Assembly: GCF_003259315.1 (NCBI RefSeq)
Contig: NZ_QLLT01000001.1
Coordinates: 434,001 to 498,000 of the forward strand
Length of the DNA: 64,000 nucleotides
From: Kitasatospora sp. SolWspMP-SS2h
GTDB lineage: Bacteria; Actinomycetota; Actinomycetes; Streptomycetales; Streptomycetaceae
Direction: 5' to 3'
Below, one piece after another: positions 15,266 to 24,160 of the stretch (position 1 is the stretch's first letter; each line of letters opens with the position of its first letter). The position numbers were made by a program, and so were the translations under genes. Under the pieces are notes generated by a model that did no database searches, had not been told where the DNA came from, and was given only the letters and a program-made list of their open reading frames with translations.

Positions 15266-16280
15266 ACGCCCTGTGTCCGACTCCCCCGGGTCCGACCGTT
15301 CCGGGTCCGACCGCCCGGCGCCGGGGAGCCCGGTGCTGGAGGTCGAGGAGCTGCGGGTGGCCGTCGGCCACGGCGCCGCCGAGGCGGTGCGGGAGGTGTC
15401 CTTCACCGTTCTCGCCGGGCAGTCGGTCGGGCTGGTCGGCGAGTCCGGCAGCGGCAAGACGCTGACCTGCCGGGCCGTGCTCGGCCTGTCCGGCCCGGGG
15501 GTCGAGGCCGACGCCCGCACCCTCGCCCTGGGCGGCACCGACCTGCTCGGCCTGGACGGGCGCGGCTGGCAGCGGCTGCGCGGCACCCGGCTCGGCGCGG
15601 TGTTCCAGGACCCGGGCTCCTTCCTCAACCCGTCGCTCACCGTGGGCCGGCAGCTCGCCGAACCGCTGCGGGTGCACGGCGGCCTGTCCCGGGCGGACGC
15701 CCGCCGCCGCGCGGTCGAGCTCTTCGACTCGGTGGGGCTGCGCGACCCGGACGCGGTGTACGACCGCTACCCGCACGAGCTGTCCGGCGGCATGCTGCAA
15801 CGGGTGCTGATCGCGATCGCGGTCAGCGGCGACCCGGACCTGCTGGTCGCCGACGAGGCCACCACCGCGCTGGACACCGTGGTGCAGGCCGAGGTGCTCG
15901 ACCTGCTGGCCCGGCTGCGGGAGGAGCGCGGCCTCGGCCTGCTGTTGGTCAGCCACGACCTGGCGGTGGTCGCCGACGCCACCGACCGGCTGCTGGTCCT
16001 GTACGCGGGCGAGGTCGTCGAGGACGGCCCGACCGCGAGCGTGGTGGCCGCCCCCGCCCACCCGTACACCGAGGCGCTGCTCACCGTGGCCGGTCTCGGC
16101 GCCGGCGAGCGCACCCGCTTCCCCGTCATCCCCGGCCGCCCGCCCGCCCCCGGCACCACCGGCCCCGGCTGCCGCTTCGCCCCGCGCTGCGCGTACGCGG
16201 CCCCGGAGTGCTCCCTCGCGCCGGTCCCGCTGACGCCGGGGCCGGACGGCCGCCGGGTGCGCTGCCTCAAGCCCCGCTAG
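15243..16280 (+). CDS. ABC transporter ATP-binding protein, DppD type
   Basis: A 345-residue ATPase. Walker A is G-E-S-G-S-G-K-T, the signature L-S-G-G-M-L-Q-R and Walker B L-L-V-A-D-E-A-T-T-A-L-D. The C-terminal oligopeptide-ABC extension contains the usual C-R-F-A-P-R-C cluster (with further cysteines in Y-A-A-P-E-C and V-R-C), which coordinates an Fe-S cluster in some DppD/OppD homologues. The N-terminus carries a short Ser/Asp repeat (S-D-S-P-G-S-D-R-S-G-S-D-R). The start overlaps the permease gene, so it belongs to the same operon. Confidence 0.9.
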   Translation: MSTASVSERPVSDSPGSDRSGSDRPAPGSPVLEVEELRVAVGHGAAEAVREVSFTVLAGQSVGLVGESGSGKTLTCRAVLGLSGPGVEADARTLALGGTDLLGLDGRGWQRLRGTRLGAVFQDPGSFLNPSLTVGRQLAEPLRVHGGLSRADARRRAVELFDSVGLRDPDAVYDRYPHELSGGMLQRVLIAIAVSGDPDLLVADEATTALDTVVQAEVLDLLARLREERGLGLLLVSHDLAVVADATDRLLVLYAGEVVEDGPTASVVAAPAHPYTEALLTVAGLGAGERTRFPVIPGRPPAPGTTGPGCRFAPRCAYAAPECSLAPVPLTPGPDGRRVRCLKPR

Positions 16281-16446
16281 CCGCCCCGAGGCCCACGGGC
16301 TGCCCCGAGGCCCACAGGCTGCCTCAGAGCCCGCCGGCCGGCGCACCCCGACGCCGCTCTCCCGACCCGCCCCGACCCTTTCTCTTCCTATCCGGTCCGT
16401 TCTGTTCCGTTCTGTTCCGCCCGAGAGTTTCCGGAGGTGCCCAGTC
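16281..16446. other. Gap between the two ATPase genes, with direct repeats
   Basis: A 166-base interruption of an otherwise tightly packed operon. It contains two near-copies of CCCCGAGGCCCAC-GGGCTG (about 16285-16322), then a pyrimidine-rich stretch with CCGTTCTGTT twice, and a strong GGAGGTG ribosome-binding site for the next gene. No hairpin strong enough for a terminator was seen. Confidence 0.45.
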
Positions 16447-17403
16447 ATGACCGCTCTGCTCGAAGTGCGTGCGCTGGAGGTGGAGTTCGACCGCGGCGCA
16501 CCCGTGCTGGACGGGGTCGACGTGGAGGTGCGGGCCGGGGAGATCCTCGGGGTGATCGGGGAGACCGGCTCCGGGAAGACCACGCTGGCGCGGGCCGTGG
16601 TGGGGCTGGCGCCGGTCACCGCCGGGCGGATCTCGCTGGACGGGCGGGACCGGGCCGGGCTGCGCGGGCGGGCGCTGCGGGAGGTGCGGCGGGCCGGGAC
16701 GGTGCAGTACATGTTCCAGGACCCGCTGCGTTCGCTGGACCCGGACCTGACGGTGCTGCGGCTGGTGGGCCAGCCGCTCGCGGTGGCCGGCGTCCCGGCC
16801 GCCGAGCGCCGGCGGCGGGTGCTGGAGGCGCTGGACCTGGTCGGCCTGGACCACGCGCTGGCCCGGCGGCGCCCGGCCCTGCTCTCCGGCGGCCAGCGCC
16901 AGCGCGTCGCGCTGGCCCGGGCGATCGTCACCCGCCCGCGCCTGCTGCTCGCCGACGAGCCGGTGTCCGCGCTGGACGCCTCGAACCGCAACCACGTGCT
17001 GCGGCTGCTGGACGAGTTGCGCCGCGAACTGGACCTCGCCGTAGTGCTGATCTCGCACGACCTGGAGTCGCTGGCGGGGGTCGCCGACCGGCTGGCCGTG
17101 CTGTACCGGGGCCGGATCGTGGAGAGCGGCCCGGCGGCGGACGTCCTGGGCCGCCCGCTGCACCCGTACACGGCCCTGCTGGCGGCGTCCGCGCCGGGCG
17201 GCGGGGCGGCCCGACGGGCCGAACTGGCCGCGCTGCGCGCCCCGGCGCCCGACCGGCCGGACGCCTCCGGCTGCGCGTTCGCCCACCGCTGCCCGTTCGC
17301 CGACGCCGCCTGCACGCCCCGCCCGGCCGAGACCGCGCCGCTGCCGGGCCGGACGGTGGCCTGCCACCACGCCGACGACCGGCGCACCCGCGCGTCCCGC
17401 TGA
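16447..17403 (+). CDS. ABC transporter ATP-binding protein, DppF type
   Basis: A 318-residue partner ATPase with Walker A G-E-T-G-S-G-K-T-T, Q-loop Y-M-F-Q-D-P, signature L-S-G-G-Q-R-Q-R-V and Walker B L-L-L-A-D-E-P-V-S-A-L-D. The C-terminal C-A-F-A-H-R-C-P-F-A-D-A-A-C cluster again fits the oligopeptide-transport subfamily. It completes a five-part importer. The next gene, a molybdoenzyme, starts 29 bases later in the same direction. Confidence 0.9.
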   Translation: MTALLEVRALEVEFDRGAPVLDGVDVEVRAGEILGVIGETGSGKTTLARAVVGLAPVTAGRISLDGRDRAGLRGRALREVRRAGTVQYMFQDPLRSLDPDLTVLRLVGQPLAVAGVPAAERRRRVLEALDLVGLDHALARRRPALLSGGQRQRVALARAIVTRPRLLLADEPVSALDASNRNHVLRLLDELRRELDLAVVLISHDLESLAGVADRLAVLYRGRIVESGPAADVLGRPLHPYTALLAASAPGGGAARRAELAALRAPAPDRPDASGCAFAHRCPFADAACTPRPAETAPLPGRTVACHHADDRRTRASR

Positions 17404-17432
17404 CGTTCCGCCGACTCCTGGAGAAAGCCGCC

Positions 17433-19817
17433 ATGCCCAGCCGTCCCACCACCTCGCACTGGGGTGCCTTCCGGGTCCGTCCGCGCCCCGCCGGCGGGGT
17501 CCTGGTCGAGCCGCACCCGGACGATCCGGCGCCCTCGCCGCTGCTGGCGGGCGTCGCCGGGTCGCTGCGCCACCGCACCCGGGTGCGCCGGCCGGCCGTC
17601 CGGGAGGGCTGGCTGCGGGACGGGCCGGGGTCGGGCGAGGGGCGCGGGCGGGAGCCGTTCGTGGAGGTGTCCTGGGAGCGGGCGCTCGACCTGGTCGCGG
17701 GGGAACTGGCGAGGATGAAAAGGGAGTTCGGGCCGCAGGCGGTGTTCGGCGGCTCGTACGGCTGGGCGTCGGCGGGCCGGTTCCACCACGCGCAGAGCCA
17801 ACTGCACCGGTTCCTGGCACTGTTCGGCGGCTACACGGCGTCCCGGAACTCGTACAGCCTGGGTACCTCGCTGGTGCTGCTGCCCCGGGTGGTGGGGGAC
17901 GCGGAGGCGGTGCTGCGGGCCGCGTCCTCGTGGCCGACGATCGTCCGGCACACCCGGCTGATCGTCGCGTTCGGCGGCGTCCCGGCGAAGAACGTGTACG
18001 TCACGCCCGGCGGGGTGACCAGGCACTCCACCCCCGGTTTCCTGGCCCGACTGGCCGCCGCCGGAACGGAGGTGGCGCTGGTCTCGCCGCTGCGCGACGA
18101 CCTGCCGGACGGGCCGGCCACCGACTGGCTGCCGATCGCCCCGGGCACCGACACCGCGCTGCTGCTGGCCCTGACCCACACCCTGGTCGCCGAGGGGCTG
18201 CACGACCGGGCCTTCCTGGAGCGCTGCACCAGCGGATGGCCGGTGCTGGAGCGCTACCTGGACGGCCGGGCCGACGGCACGCCCAAGGACGCCGACTGGG
18301 CCGCGCCGATCTGCGGCCTGGCCGCCGAGCGGATCCGGGCGCTGGCCCGGAAGATGGCCGCCACCCGCACCCTGGTCACCGTCACCTGGTCGCTACAGCG
18401 CGCCCGGTACGGCGAGCAGCCGGTCTGGGCGGCGCTCGCGCTGGCCTGCGCGCTGGGCCAACTCGGCCTGCCCGGCGGCGGGTTCGGCCACGGCTACGGC
18501 TCGATGGGCGACGTCGGCGACACCGGCCCGGCGCTGCGGCTGCCGTTCCTGCCCCAACCGGCCAATCCCACCGGCGAGTTCATCCCCTGCGCGCGGATCT
18601 CCGACCTGCTGCTGCACCCCGGCGAGGATTACGCGTACGACGGGACGACCCGCCGCTACCCGGACGTCCGGCTGGTGCACTGGGCGGGAGGCAACCCGTT
18701 CCACCACCACCAGGACCTGGGGCGGCTGCGCCGCGCCTTCGCCCGCCCGGAGACCGTGGTCGTCCACGAGCCGCACTGGACGGCCACCGCCCGGCACGCC
18801 GACATCGTGCTGCCCGCCACCACCCCGCTGGAGCGCGAGGACCTCGGCGGCGGCCGGCGCGACACCCACCTGATCGCCATGCACCGCGCCGTCGACCCGG
18901 TCGGCGAGGCCCGCGACGACCACGCGATCCTCGCCGGGCTCGCCGAACGCCTGGGCTTCGCAGCGGAGTTCACCGAGGGCCGGAGCCCGCGCCAGTGGCT
19001 GGAGCACCTGTACGGGCAGTGGGCCGAGCGGCTGCGCGCGGACGGCGCGGGCGACCCGCCGCCGTTCGACCGGTTCTGGGCCGACGGCGAGTGGCGGCTG
19101 CCCGAACAGGCCGCCGAGCGCACCCTGTTCGCCGAGTTCCGGGCCGATCCCGAGCTGCACCCGCTGGCCACCCCGAGCGGCCGGATCGAACTGCACTCCC
19201 CCGCGATCGCCGCGCTCGGCCTGCCCGACTGCCCCGGCCACCCGGCCTGGCTGGACCCGCCCGAACGGCTCGGCACCCCGGCCGCCCGGCGCCACCCGCT
19301 GCTGCTGATCGCCAACCAGCCCGCCACCCGGCTGCACAGCCAACTCGACGTCGGGGCGGCCAGCCTGGCCGACAAGGTCGCCGACCGGGAGGCCGTCGAA
19401 CTCCACCCCGCGGACGCGGCGGAGCGCTCGATCGCCGACGGCGACCTGGTGCGGATCTTCAACGACCGCGGCGCCTGCCTCGCCGGGGCCCGGCTCAGCG
19501 ACCGGCTGCGGCTCGGCGTGCTCCGGCTGCCGACCGGCGCCTGGTTCGACCCCGTCCCCGGCACCGAGCCCCCGCTGTGCGCGCACGGCAACCCCAACGT
19601 ACTGACCGCCGACCAGCCCAGCTCCCGGCTCTCCCAGGGCTGCACCGGCCAGCACGCCCTGGTCCAGCTCGAACGCTGGACGGGCGGCGACCCGCCGCCG
19701 GTGACCGTCCGCCACCCGCCCGCTCTGCGCGCCGAACTCTCAGACCCCCCGACCACCGCCGTCCCGACCACCGCCGTCCCGACCACCGCCGTCCCGACCC
19801 CGGAGGCCCCTCGATGA
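17433..19817 (+). CDS. Molybdopterin-dependent S/N-oxide reductase, BisC/DMSO-reductase family
   Basis: A 794-residue bis-MGD molybdoenzyme. G-G-S-Y-G-W-A-S-A-G-R at about 106-116 and the Mo-ligand Ser142 in N-S-Y-S-L-G put it in the Ser-ligated DMSO/TMAO/biotin-sulfoxide reductase class. There is no N-terminal Cys cluster and no Tat signal, so it is cytoplasmic like BisC. The C-terminal molybdopterin-binding domain is present (G-N-P-N-V-L-T-A-D-Q and S-Q-G-C-T-G-Q-H). In this cluster it would reduce sulfoxides before or after desulfurisation. The last residues are a V-P-T-T-A repeat encoded by three identical 15-base units. Its stop overlaps the next ATG. Confidence 0.87.
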   Translation: MPSRPTTSHWGAFRVRPRPAGGVLVEPHPDDPAPSPLLAGVAGSLRHRTRVRRPAVREGWLRDGPGSGEGRGREPFVEVSWERALDLVAGELARMKREFGPQAVFGGSYGWASAGRFHHAQSQLHRFLALFGGYTASRNSYSLGTSLVLLPRVVGDAEAVLRAASSWPTIVRHTRLIVAFGGVPAKNVYVTPGGVTRHSTPGFLARLAAAGTEVALVSPLRDDLPDGPATDWLPIAPGTDTALLLALTHTLVAEGLHDRAFLERCTSGWPVLERYLDGRADGTPKDADWAAPICGLAAERIRALARKMAATRTLVTVTWSLQRARYGEQPVWAALALACALGQLGLPGGGFGHGYGSMGDVGDTGPALRLPFLPQPANPTGEFIPCARISDLLLHPGEDYAYDGTTRRYPDVRLVHWAGGNPFHHHQDLGRLRRAFARPETVVVHEPHWTATARHADIVLPATTPLEREDLGGGRRDTHLIAMHRAVDPVGEARDDHAILAGLAERLGFAAEFTEGRSPRQWLEHLYGQWAERLRADGAGDPPPFDRFWADGEWRLPEQAAERTLFAEFRADPELHPLATPSGRIELHSPAIAALGLPDCPGHPAWLDPPERLGTPAARRHPLLLIANQPATRLHSQLDVGAASLADKVADREAVELHPADAAERSIADGDLVRIFNDRGACLAGARLSDRLRLGVLRLPTGAWFDPVPGTEPPLCAHGNPNVLTADQPSSRLSQGCTGQHALVQLERWTGGDPPPVTVRHPPALRAELSDPPTTAVPTTAVPTTAVPTPEAPR
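19751..19795 (+). repeat. Three identical 15-bp units at the end of the molybdoenzyme gene
   Basis: GACCACCGCCGTCCC occurs three times in a row, in frame, adding five residues each to the C-terminal tail. Multiples of three keep the reading frame, so copy-number change would be neutral. Confidence 0.8.
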
Positions 19818-21010
19818 CCACCGCCGCCCCGCCCGCCTCCCCGGCCCCGGCACCGTCCGCCTTCCCGGCCCCGGCGCTGGACGGGCTGCCCGAGGTGACC
19901 GCCGCCCTGGCCGCCTGCGCCGCCGCGCACGACCGGGACGCCGAACTCCCCCTCGTCGACTTCGAACTCCTGCACGCGGCGGGCCTGTTGACCGCGACGG
20001 TGGCCACCCGGCACGGCGGCCCCGGGGCCGGGCTCGCGGACACCGTGCGCATCCTGCGGGCCCTCGGCGCGGGCGACCCGGCGGTGGCGCTGATCACCGC
20101 GATGACGCTGTTCACCCACGCCCTGGAGGCCCGCACCCCGCGCTGGCCGGCCGGGCCGCTGGCCGAGCTGCTCGCCGAGTCCGCCCGCCGCCCCGTCCTG
20201 GTGAACTCGCTGCGGGTGGAGCCCGAACTCGGCAGCCCGGTGCGCGGCGGCCTGCCCGCGACCACCGCCCGCCGCCGCGGCGACGGCTGGGAGCTGACCG
20301 GCCACAAGATCTACTCGACCGGCGCGTACCTGCTGGACTGGCTGCTGGTCTGGGCCGCGACCGACGAGGAGCAGCCCCGGGTCGGCTCGTTCCTGGTCCG
20401 GGCCGGCAGCCCGGGCGTCACCGTCGAACCGGTCTGGGACCACCTGGGCCTGCGCGCCTCGCGCAGCGACGACGTCCGCCTGGCCGCCGTCCCGGTGCCC
20501 GGCGACCGGGTCGCCGGACTGGCGCTGCCCGGCGCAGACGGCGGACGCGACCCGGTCGGCGGCGCCTGGAACGGCCTCGGCTTGGCCGCTCTCTACCTGG
20601 GCGTCGCGGGCAGCGCCCGGGACTGGCTGCTCGGCTTCCTGCACGAGCGCACCCCGAGCGCGCTCGGCGCGCCACTGGCCTCACTGCCCCGCTTCCAGAC
20701 CGCCGTCGGCGAGATCGAGGTCGCCCTGACCGGCGCGGACCGGCTGGTCGCCGCCCTCGCCGCAGCCGTCGACGCGGGCGAACCGGGCGCCGCCGAACAG
20801 GCCGGCGGCGCGAAGGTGCTCGCCACCCGGGCCGCGATCGACGCCGTCCAGCAGGCGGTGGCCCTGGTCGGCAACCACGGCCTCACCCGCCACCACCCGC
20901 TGGAGCGCCACCTGCGCGACGTGCTGTGCGCCCGGGTCCACACCCCGCAGGAGGACTCGGTGCTGCTCGGCGCGGGCCGCACCGCCCTCGGGCGGGTCCG
21001 CCCGCTCTGA
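19814..21010 (+). CDS. Acyl-CoA-dehydrogenase-fold flavin enzyme, SfnB/DszC-like
   Basis: A 398-residue protein with the acyl-CoA dehydrogenase fold. The middle domain has G-W-E-L-T-G-H-K-I-Y-S-T-G and the C-terminal helices run to V-Q-Q-A-V-A-L-V-G-N-H-G-L-T-R-H-H-P-L-E-R-H-L-R-D. The last motif is typical of flavin monooxygenases of this fold (DszC) and of the sulfur-acquisition protein SfnB, where no catalytic acyl-CoA base is needed. It would use reduced flavin from the reductase encoded downstream. The ATGA overlap with the molybdoenzyme shows coupling. Confidence 0.83.
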   Translation: MTTAAPPASPAPAPSAFPAPALDGLPEVTAALAACAAAHDRDAELPLVDFELLHAAGLLTATVATRHGGPGAGLADTVRILRALGAGDPAVALITAMTLFTHALEARTPRWPAGPLAELLAESARRPVLVNSLRVEPELGSPVRGGLPATTARRRGDGWELTGHKIYSTGAYLLDWLLVWAATDEEQPRVGSFLVRAGSPGVTVEPVWDHLGLRASRSDDVRLAAVPVPGDRVAGLALPGADGGRDPVGGAWNGLGLAALYLGVAGSARDWLLGFLHERTPSALGAPLASLPRFQTAVGEIEVALTGADRLVAALAAAVDAGEPGAAEQAGGAKVLATRAAIDAVQQAVALVGNHGLTRHHPLERHLRDVLCARVHTPQEDSVLLGAGRTALGRVRPL

Positions 21011-21219
21011 CTGCGTGCCGCTTCCCTCCCCTCCCCCCTTCCCTACAGCCGTTCGCCCCTCCGACTTCCTCTCACCGTCGCCACATTCCTTCACTCAAGC
21101 GATGACTACTCACGGCCGTTACAAGGTCTCACCAAGTTGACTTCCTGTCACTCCTGCGCCCCTTCACCGATCCAACCCCTTGTCACTTGCGTTACACCCC
21201 TTCACTGAAAGGACCGGCC
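21011..21219. promoter_or_regulatory. AT-richer spacer inside the sulfur cluster, possible internal promoter
   Basis: These 209 bases are clearly less GC-rich than the flanking genes and contain TTGACT (about 21136), TTACAAGG, TTGTCACTTGCGTTACAC and three copies of CCTTCAC. An internal promoter for the monooxygenase genes is plausible. No convincing -35/-10 pair with correct spacing and no leader peptide was identified. Confidence 0.4.
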
Positions 21220-22350
21220 ATGCCCGTCGAGTTCGTCGGCATGATCTCCACCCACGACGTCTCCGAGATCCGCCCGGCCACCGGCCCGGTGGTGGACGTC
21301 GACTACACCCGCCGCTTCGCCCAGGCGCACGAGCAGGCCGGCTTCGACCGCATCCTGATCGCCCAGTCCTCGGGCAGCCCCGACCCGAACCAGGTCGCGG
21401 CCTTCGCCGCCGCGCACACCGAGCGCCTGGGCCTGCTGGTCGCGCACCGCCCCGGCTTCCTCGCGCCGACCGTCGCGGCCCGCACCTTCGCCACCCTCGA
21501 CCAGTTCTCCGGCGGCCGGGTCGCGGTGCACATCATCACCGGCGGCCACGACGCCGAGCAGCGCCGCGACGGCGACTACCTGTCCAAGGACGAGCGCTAC
21601 GCCCGCACCGACGACTACCTGACGGTGGTGAAGAAGGCGTGGACCGAGGAGGCCCCGTTCGACCACGAGGGCCCCTACTACCGCCTGGCCGACTTCCGCT
21701 CCGACGTCCGGCCGGTGCAGCAGCCGCGCATCCCGCTGTACTTCGGCGGCTCCTCCGAGGCCGCGTACCGGGTCGGCGGCAAGCACGCCGACACCTTCGC
21801 CCTGTGGGGCGAGCCGCTGGCCGAGACCGCCGAGCAGATCGCCCGGGTCCGGGCCGCCGCCGAGGCCGCCGGGCGCACCGACGTGCCGGGCATCAGCGTC
21901 TCCTTCCGACCGATCCTGGGCCGCACCGACGAGGAGGCGTGGGAGCGGGCCCGGACCATCCTGGGCACCATCGAGCAGCGCGGCAGCACCCTCGGCTGGC
22001 GTCGGGGGACGACGTTGGCGGGCGCCGACGCGGCGCCGCAGAACGTCGGCTCGCAGCGCCTGCTGGCCGCCGCCGCCAAGGGCGACCTGCACGACCGGGC
22101 GCTGTGGACCGCCACCGCGAAGGCCACCGGCGCCGGGGGCAACTCCACCGCGCTGGTCGGCTCCCCCGAGACGGTGGCCCAGGCCCTGCTGGACTACGTG
22201 GACATCGGCGCGACCACCCTGCTGATCCGCGGCTACGACCCGCTGGACGACGCCCTCGACTACGGACGCGAGCTGCTGCCGCTGGTCCGCCAGGAGGTCG
22301 CCCGCCGCGACGCCGCCGCCACCATCCCGGCCACCGCCGGCGCCCGGTGA
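21220..22350 (+). CDS. LLM-class flavin-dependent monooxygenase, SsuD-like (1)
   Basis: A 376-residue bacterial-luciferase-like (TIM-barrel) monooxygenase. R-F-A-Q-A-H-E-Q-A-G-F-D-R-I-L near the start and S-G-G-R-V-A-V-H-I-I-T-G-G at about 105-117 are hallmarks of the alkanesulfonate monooxygenase group; P-L-Y-F-G-G-S-S-E-A-A is the phosphate-binding end. Enzymes of this group use FMNH2 and O2 to cleave C-S bonds and release sulfite. The reductase is encoded two genes later. ATG 21220 follows GAAAGGA. The stop overlaps the hydrolase start by 4 bases. Confidence 0.88.
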   Translation: MPVEFVGMISTHDVSEIRPATGPVVDVDYTRRFAQAHEQAGFDRILIAQSSGSPDPNQVAAFAAAHTERLGLLVAHRPGFLAPTVAARTFATLDQFSGGRVAVHIITGGHDAEQRRDGDYLSKDERYARTDDYLTVVKKAWTEEAPFDHEGPYYRLADFRSDVRPVQQPRIPLYFGGSSEAAYRVGGKHADTFALWGEPLAETAEQIARVRAAAEAAGRTDVPGISVSFRPILGRTDEEAWERARTILGTIEQRGSTLGWRRGTTLAGADAAPQNVGSQRLLAAAAKGDLHDRALWTATAKATGAGGNSTALVGSPETVAQALLDYVDIGATTLLIRGYDPLDDALDYGRELLPLVRQEVARRDAAATIPATAGAR

Positions 22351-23555
22351 CCGCGCCCGCACTCCCCGCCGCCGGTCCCGCCCCGGCGGCGGGATCGGCC
22401 GTGGGACCGGCCGTGGGAGCGGCAACGGGAGCGGCCGTGGGAGCGGCAACGGGACTGGCGGTGGAACCGGCGGCGGGACCGGCCGTGGGAGCGGCAACGG
22501 GACCGGCGGCAGGGCCGGACGGCCGCTGGGAGCCCGCACCCGGCACCGCCGTCCGGGGCACCGTGGTCCTGCTCCCCGGCCGGGGCGAACACCCCGGCGT
22601 GTACGCCCGGTTCGGGCGGCGGCTGGCCTCCGACGGCTACCGCCTGCTCGTCCCCGCCACGGACACCGCGGCCGACCGCCACCCCGACACGGATCCGCCC
22701 CGCCGCCGCCACGGCTCCGATGCCCTCCCGGCGCCGGACCCGCTCGACCGGCCCGGTCCGCGCACCCCGACCGGCCCGGCTGCCGCCACGTCCGGATCAC
22801 CCGCCTCCGCCGCCGCCCCCACCACGGGCACGGCAACCGGCCCCGGCTCCGGCACTTCCCCGGCACCTGACCCGCTCGACCAGCTCGATCCCCTCGACGC
22901 GCTCGACCTGACCGGCCTGCTCGACCCGGCCGACCCGGCCGCTCCCTCCGATCCGTTCGCCCCGGGCGCCCCCTCCGGCCGTCCGGCCGCCCTGTTCGCG
23001 CAGGCGCGGGCCGAGCAGCCGGCCGGGGGGCCGGTGGTGCTGGCGGGTTCCGATCTCGGTGCGCTGCTCGCGCTGGGCCTCGCCGCCGAGGTGCGGCCGG
23101 ACGGACTGCTGCTGGCCGGGTTGCCGGGGGGCGGGCGGCCCGTCCGGGCGGAGGACGAGCTGTCCGCGCGGACGGCCTGCCCGGTCCACCGCGGGCTGCT
23201 GGCCGGTGATCCCGGGTTCCGGCCGGGTGCGCTGTTCGAGCCGGTGCCCGCCGCCCTGGCCGGTGCCGCGGCGGCGGCCCGTCCGGCGGTGCCGGTGCTG
23301 GCGTTCCACGGCTCGGCCGATCCGGTCGCCCCGGTCGGGGCGCTGCGGGAGCTGGCGGGGCGGCTGCCCTCGGTCGAGGCGGTCACGGTGGCCGACGGGC
23401 GGCACGACGTGTTCAACGACGCGGTGCACCGCAGTGTCGCGGCCCGCACCGTGCTGTGGCTGGAGCAGCTGCGGGCCGGCCTCGACCTGCTGCCGTCCGC
23501 TCCGCCCCCGCTGCTCGTCCCGCTGGGCCCGCCCGTCCCCGGCACCACCGGCTGA
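22347..23555 (+). CDS. Alpha/beta-hydrolase with expanded low-complexity segments
   Basis: A 402-residue hydrolase-like protein. The core begins V-R-G-T-V-V-L-L-P-G-R-G-E-H-P-G (oxyanion region), the nucleophile elbow is probably A-G-S-D-L-G, and the C-terminus has H-G-S-A-D-P-V-A-P (acid) and D-G-R-H-D-V-F (catalytic His). About 50 residues of G-P-A-V-G-A-A-T-G repeats precede the core and a 90-residue Pro/Asp/Thr-rich segment separates the first strand from the nucleophile; neither belongs to the fold. GTG 22347 overlaps the monooxygenase stop. The role in sulfur use, perhaps ester or thioester cleavage, is inferred from position. Confidence 0.7.
   Translation: MTAPALPAAGPAPAAGSAVGPAVGAATGAAVGAATGLAVEPAAGPAVGAATGPAAGPDGRWEPAPGTAVRGTVVLLPGRGEHPGVYARFGRRLASDGYRLLVPATDTAADRHPDTDPPRRRHGSDALPAPDPLDRPGPRTPTGPAAATSGSPASAAAPTTGTATGPGSGTSPAPDPLDQLDPLDALDLTGLLDPADPAAPSDPFAPGAPSGRPAALFAQARAEQPAGGPVVLAGSDLGALLALGLAAEVRPDGLLLAGLPGGGRPVRAEDELSARTACPVHRGLLAGDPGFRPGALFEPVPAALAGAAAAARPAVPVLAFHGSADPVAPVGALRELAGRLPSVEAVTVADGRHDVFNDAVHRSVAARTVLWLEQLRAGLDLLPSAPPPLLVPLGPPVPGTTG
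22390..22520 (+). repeat. GGGAGCGGCAAC-type tandem repeats in the hydrolase gene
   Basis: Several imperfect 12-24-base copies based on GGGAGCGGCAACGGGA and GCGGCCGTGGGA follow one another, encoding the G-A-A-T-G-A-A-V-G repeats. They stay in frame and have the look of slippage expansion. Confidence 0.65.
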
Positions 23556-23644
23556 CCGCCCCCTCACCCCCCGGACGACGGCCGGTGACGTCCCGGCCGT
23601 CGTCCCCTCCCAGGCTTCCAGGCTTCCAGGAAAGGACCGTCCCC

Positions 23645-24160
23645 ATGACGACTCTCGACGAGCGCCCTCCCACCGCGGCACCCGCCGAACTGCTGCGCAG
23701 CACCCTGCGGCGGCACGCGTCCGGGGTGGTGGTGATCACCGTGCCCGGACCGGCCGGGTTCACCGCCACCTCGTTCACTTCGGTGAGCCTGGAGCCCGCG
23801 CTGGTCTCCTTCTACCTCGCCTCGGGGGCGTCCACGGCCCCGGCGGTGCGCGCGGCCGAGGCGTTCACCGTGCACGTGCTGCGCCGCGAGCAGGAGGAGT
23901 TGGCCCGGGCGTTCGCCCGCAGCGGCGCGGACCGGTTCGCCGGGGTGCCGTGGCACGAGGGCCCGCACGGCACGCCGCTGCTGGAGGGTGCCGCCGCCCG
24001 GCTGACGGCCCGTCGGGTGGGGCTGCACCCGGTCGGCGACCACCTGCTGGTGGTGGGCGAGGTGGTCGCGGCGGACGTGCCGGGCGGTGAGCCGCTGGTG
24101 CACCACGACGGCGGGTTCGGCGGGTTCGCGCCGGGTGCCGGGGAGGGCCCGTGGCGCTGA
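23645..24160 (+). CDS. Flavin reductase family protein
   Basis: A 171-residue flavin reductase (split-barrel, FMN-binding). R-R-H-A-S-G-V-V-V-I-T and T-A-T-S-F-T-S-V-S-L-E-P-A-L-V are the flavin-binding segments, and H-P-V-G-D-H-L-L-V-V-G-E-V is the usual C-terminal strand pair. It would provide FMNH2 to the two SsuD-like enzymes and the SfnB-like protein, as SsuE or DszD do in known desulfonation and desulfurisation pathways. ATG 23645 follows GGAAAGGA. It overlaps the second monooxygenase start by 10 bases. Confidence 0.87.
   Translation: MTTLDERPPTAAPAELLRSTLRRHASGVVVITVPGPAGFTATSFTSVSLEPALVSFYLASGASTAPAVRAAEAFTVHVLRREQEELARAFARSGADRFAGVPWHEGPHGTPLLEGAAARLTARRVGLHPVGDHLLVVGEVVAADVPGGEPLVHHDGGFGGFAPGAGEGPWR

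Noticed and set aside
17433..21010. A biosynthetic gene cluster built around the molybdoenzyme and the SfnB-like protein
   Set aside because: No polyketide, peptide or terpene synthase is present; importer, flavin reductase and SsuD-like enzymes point to sulfur scavenging.
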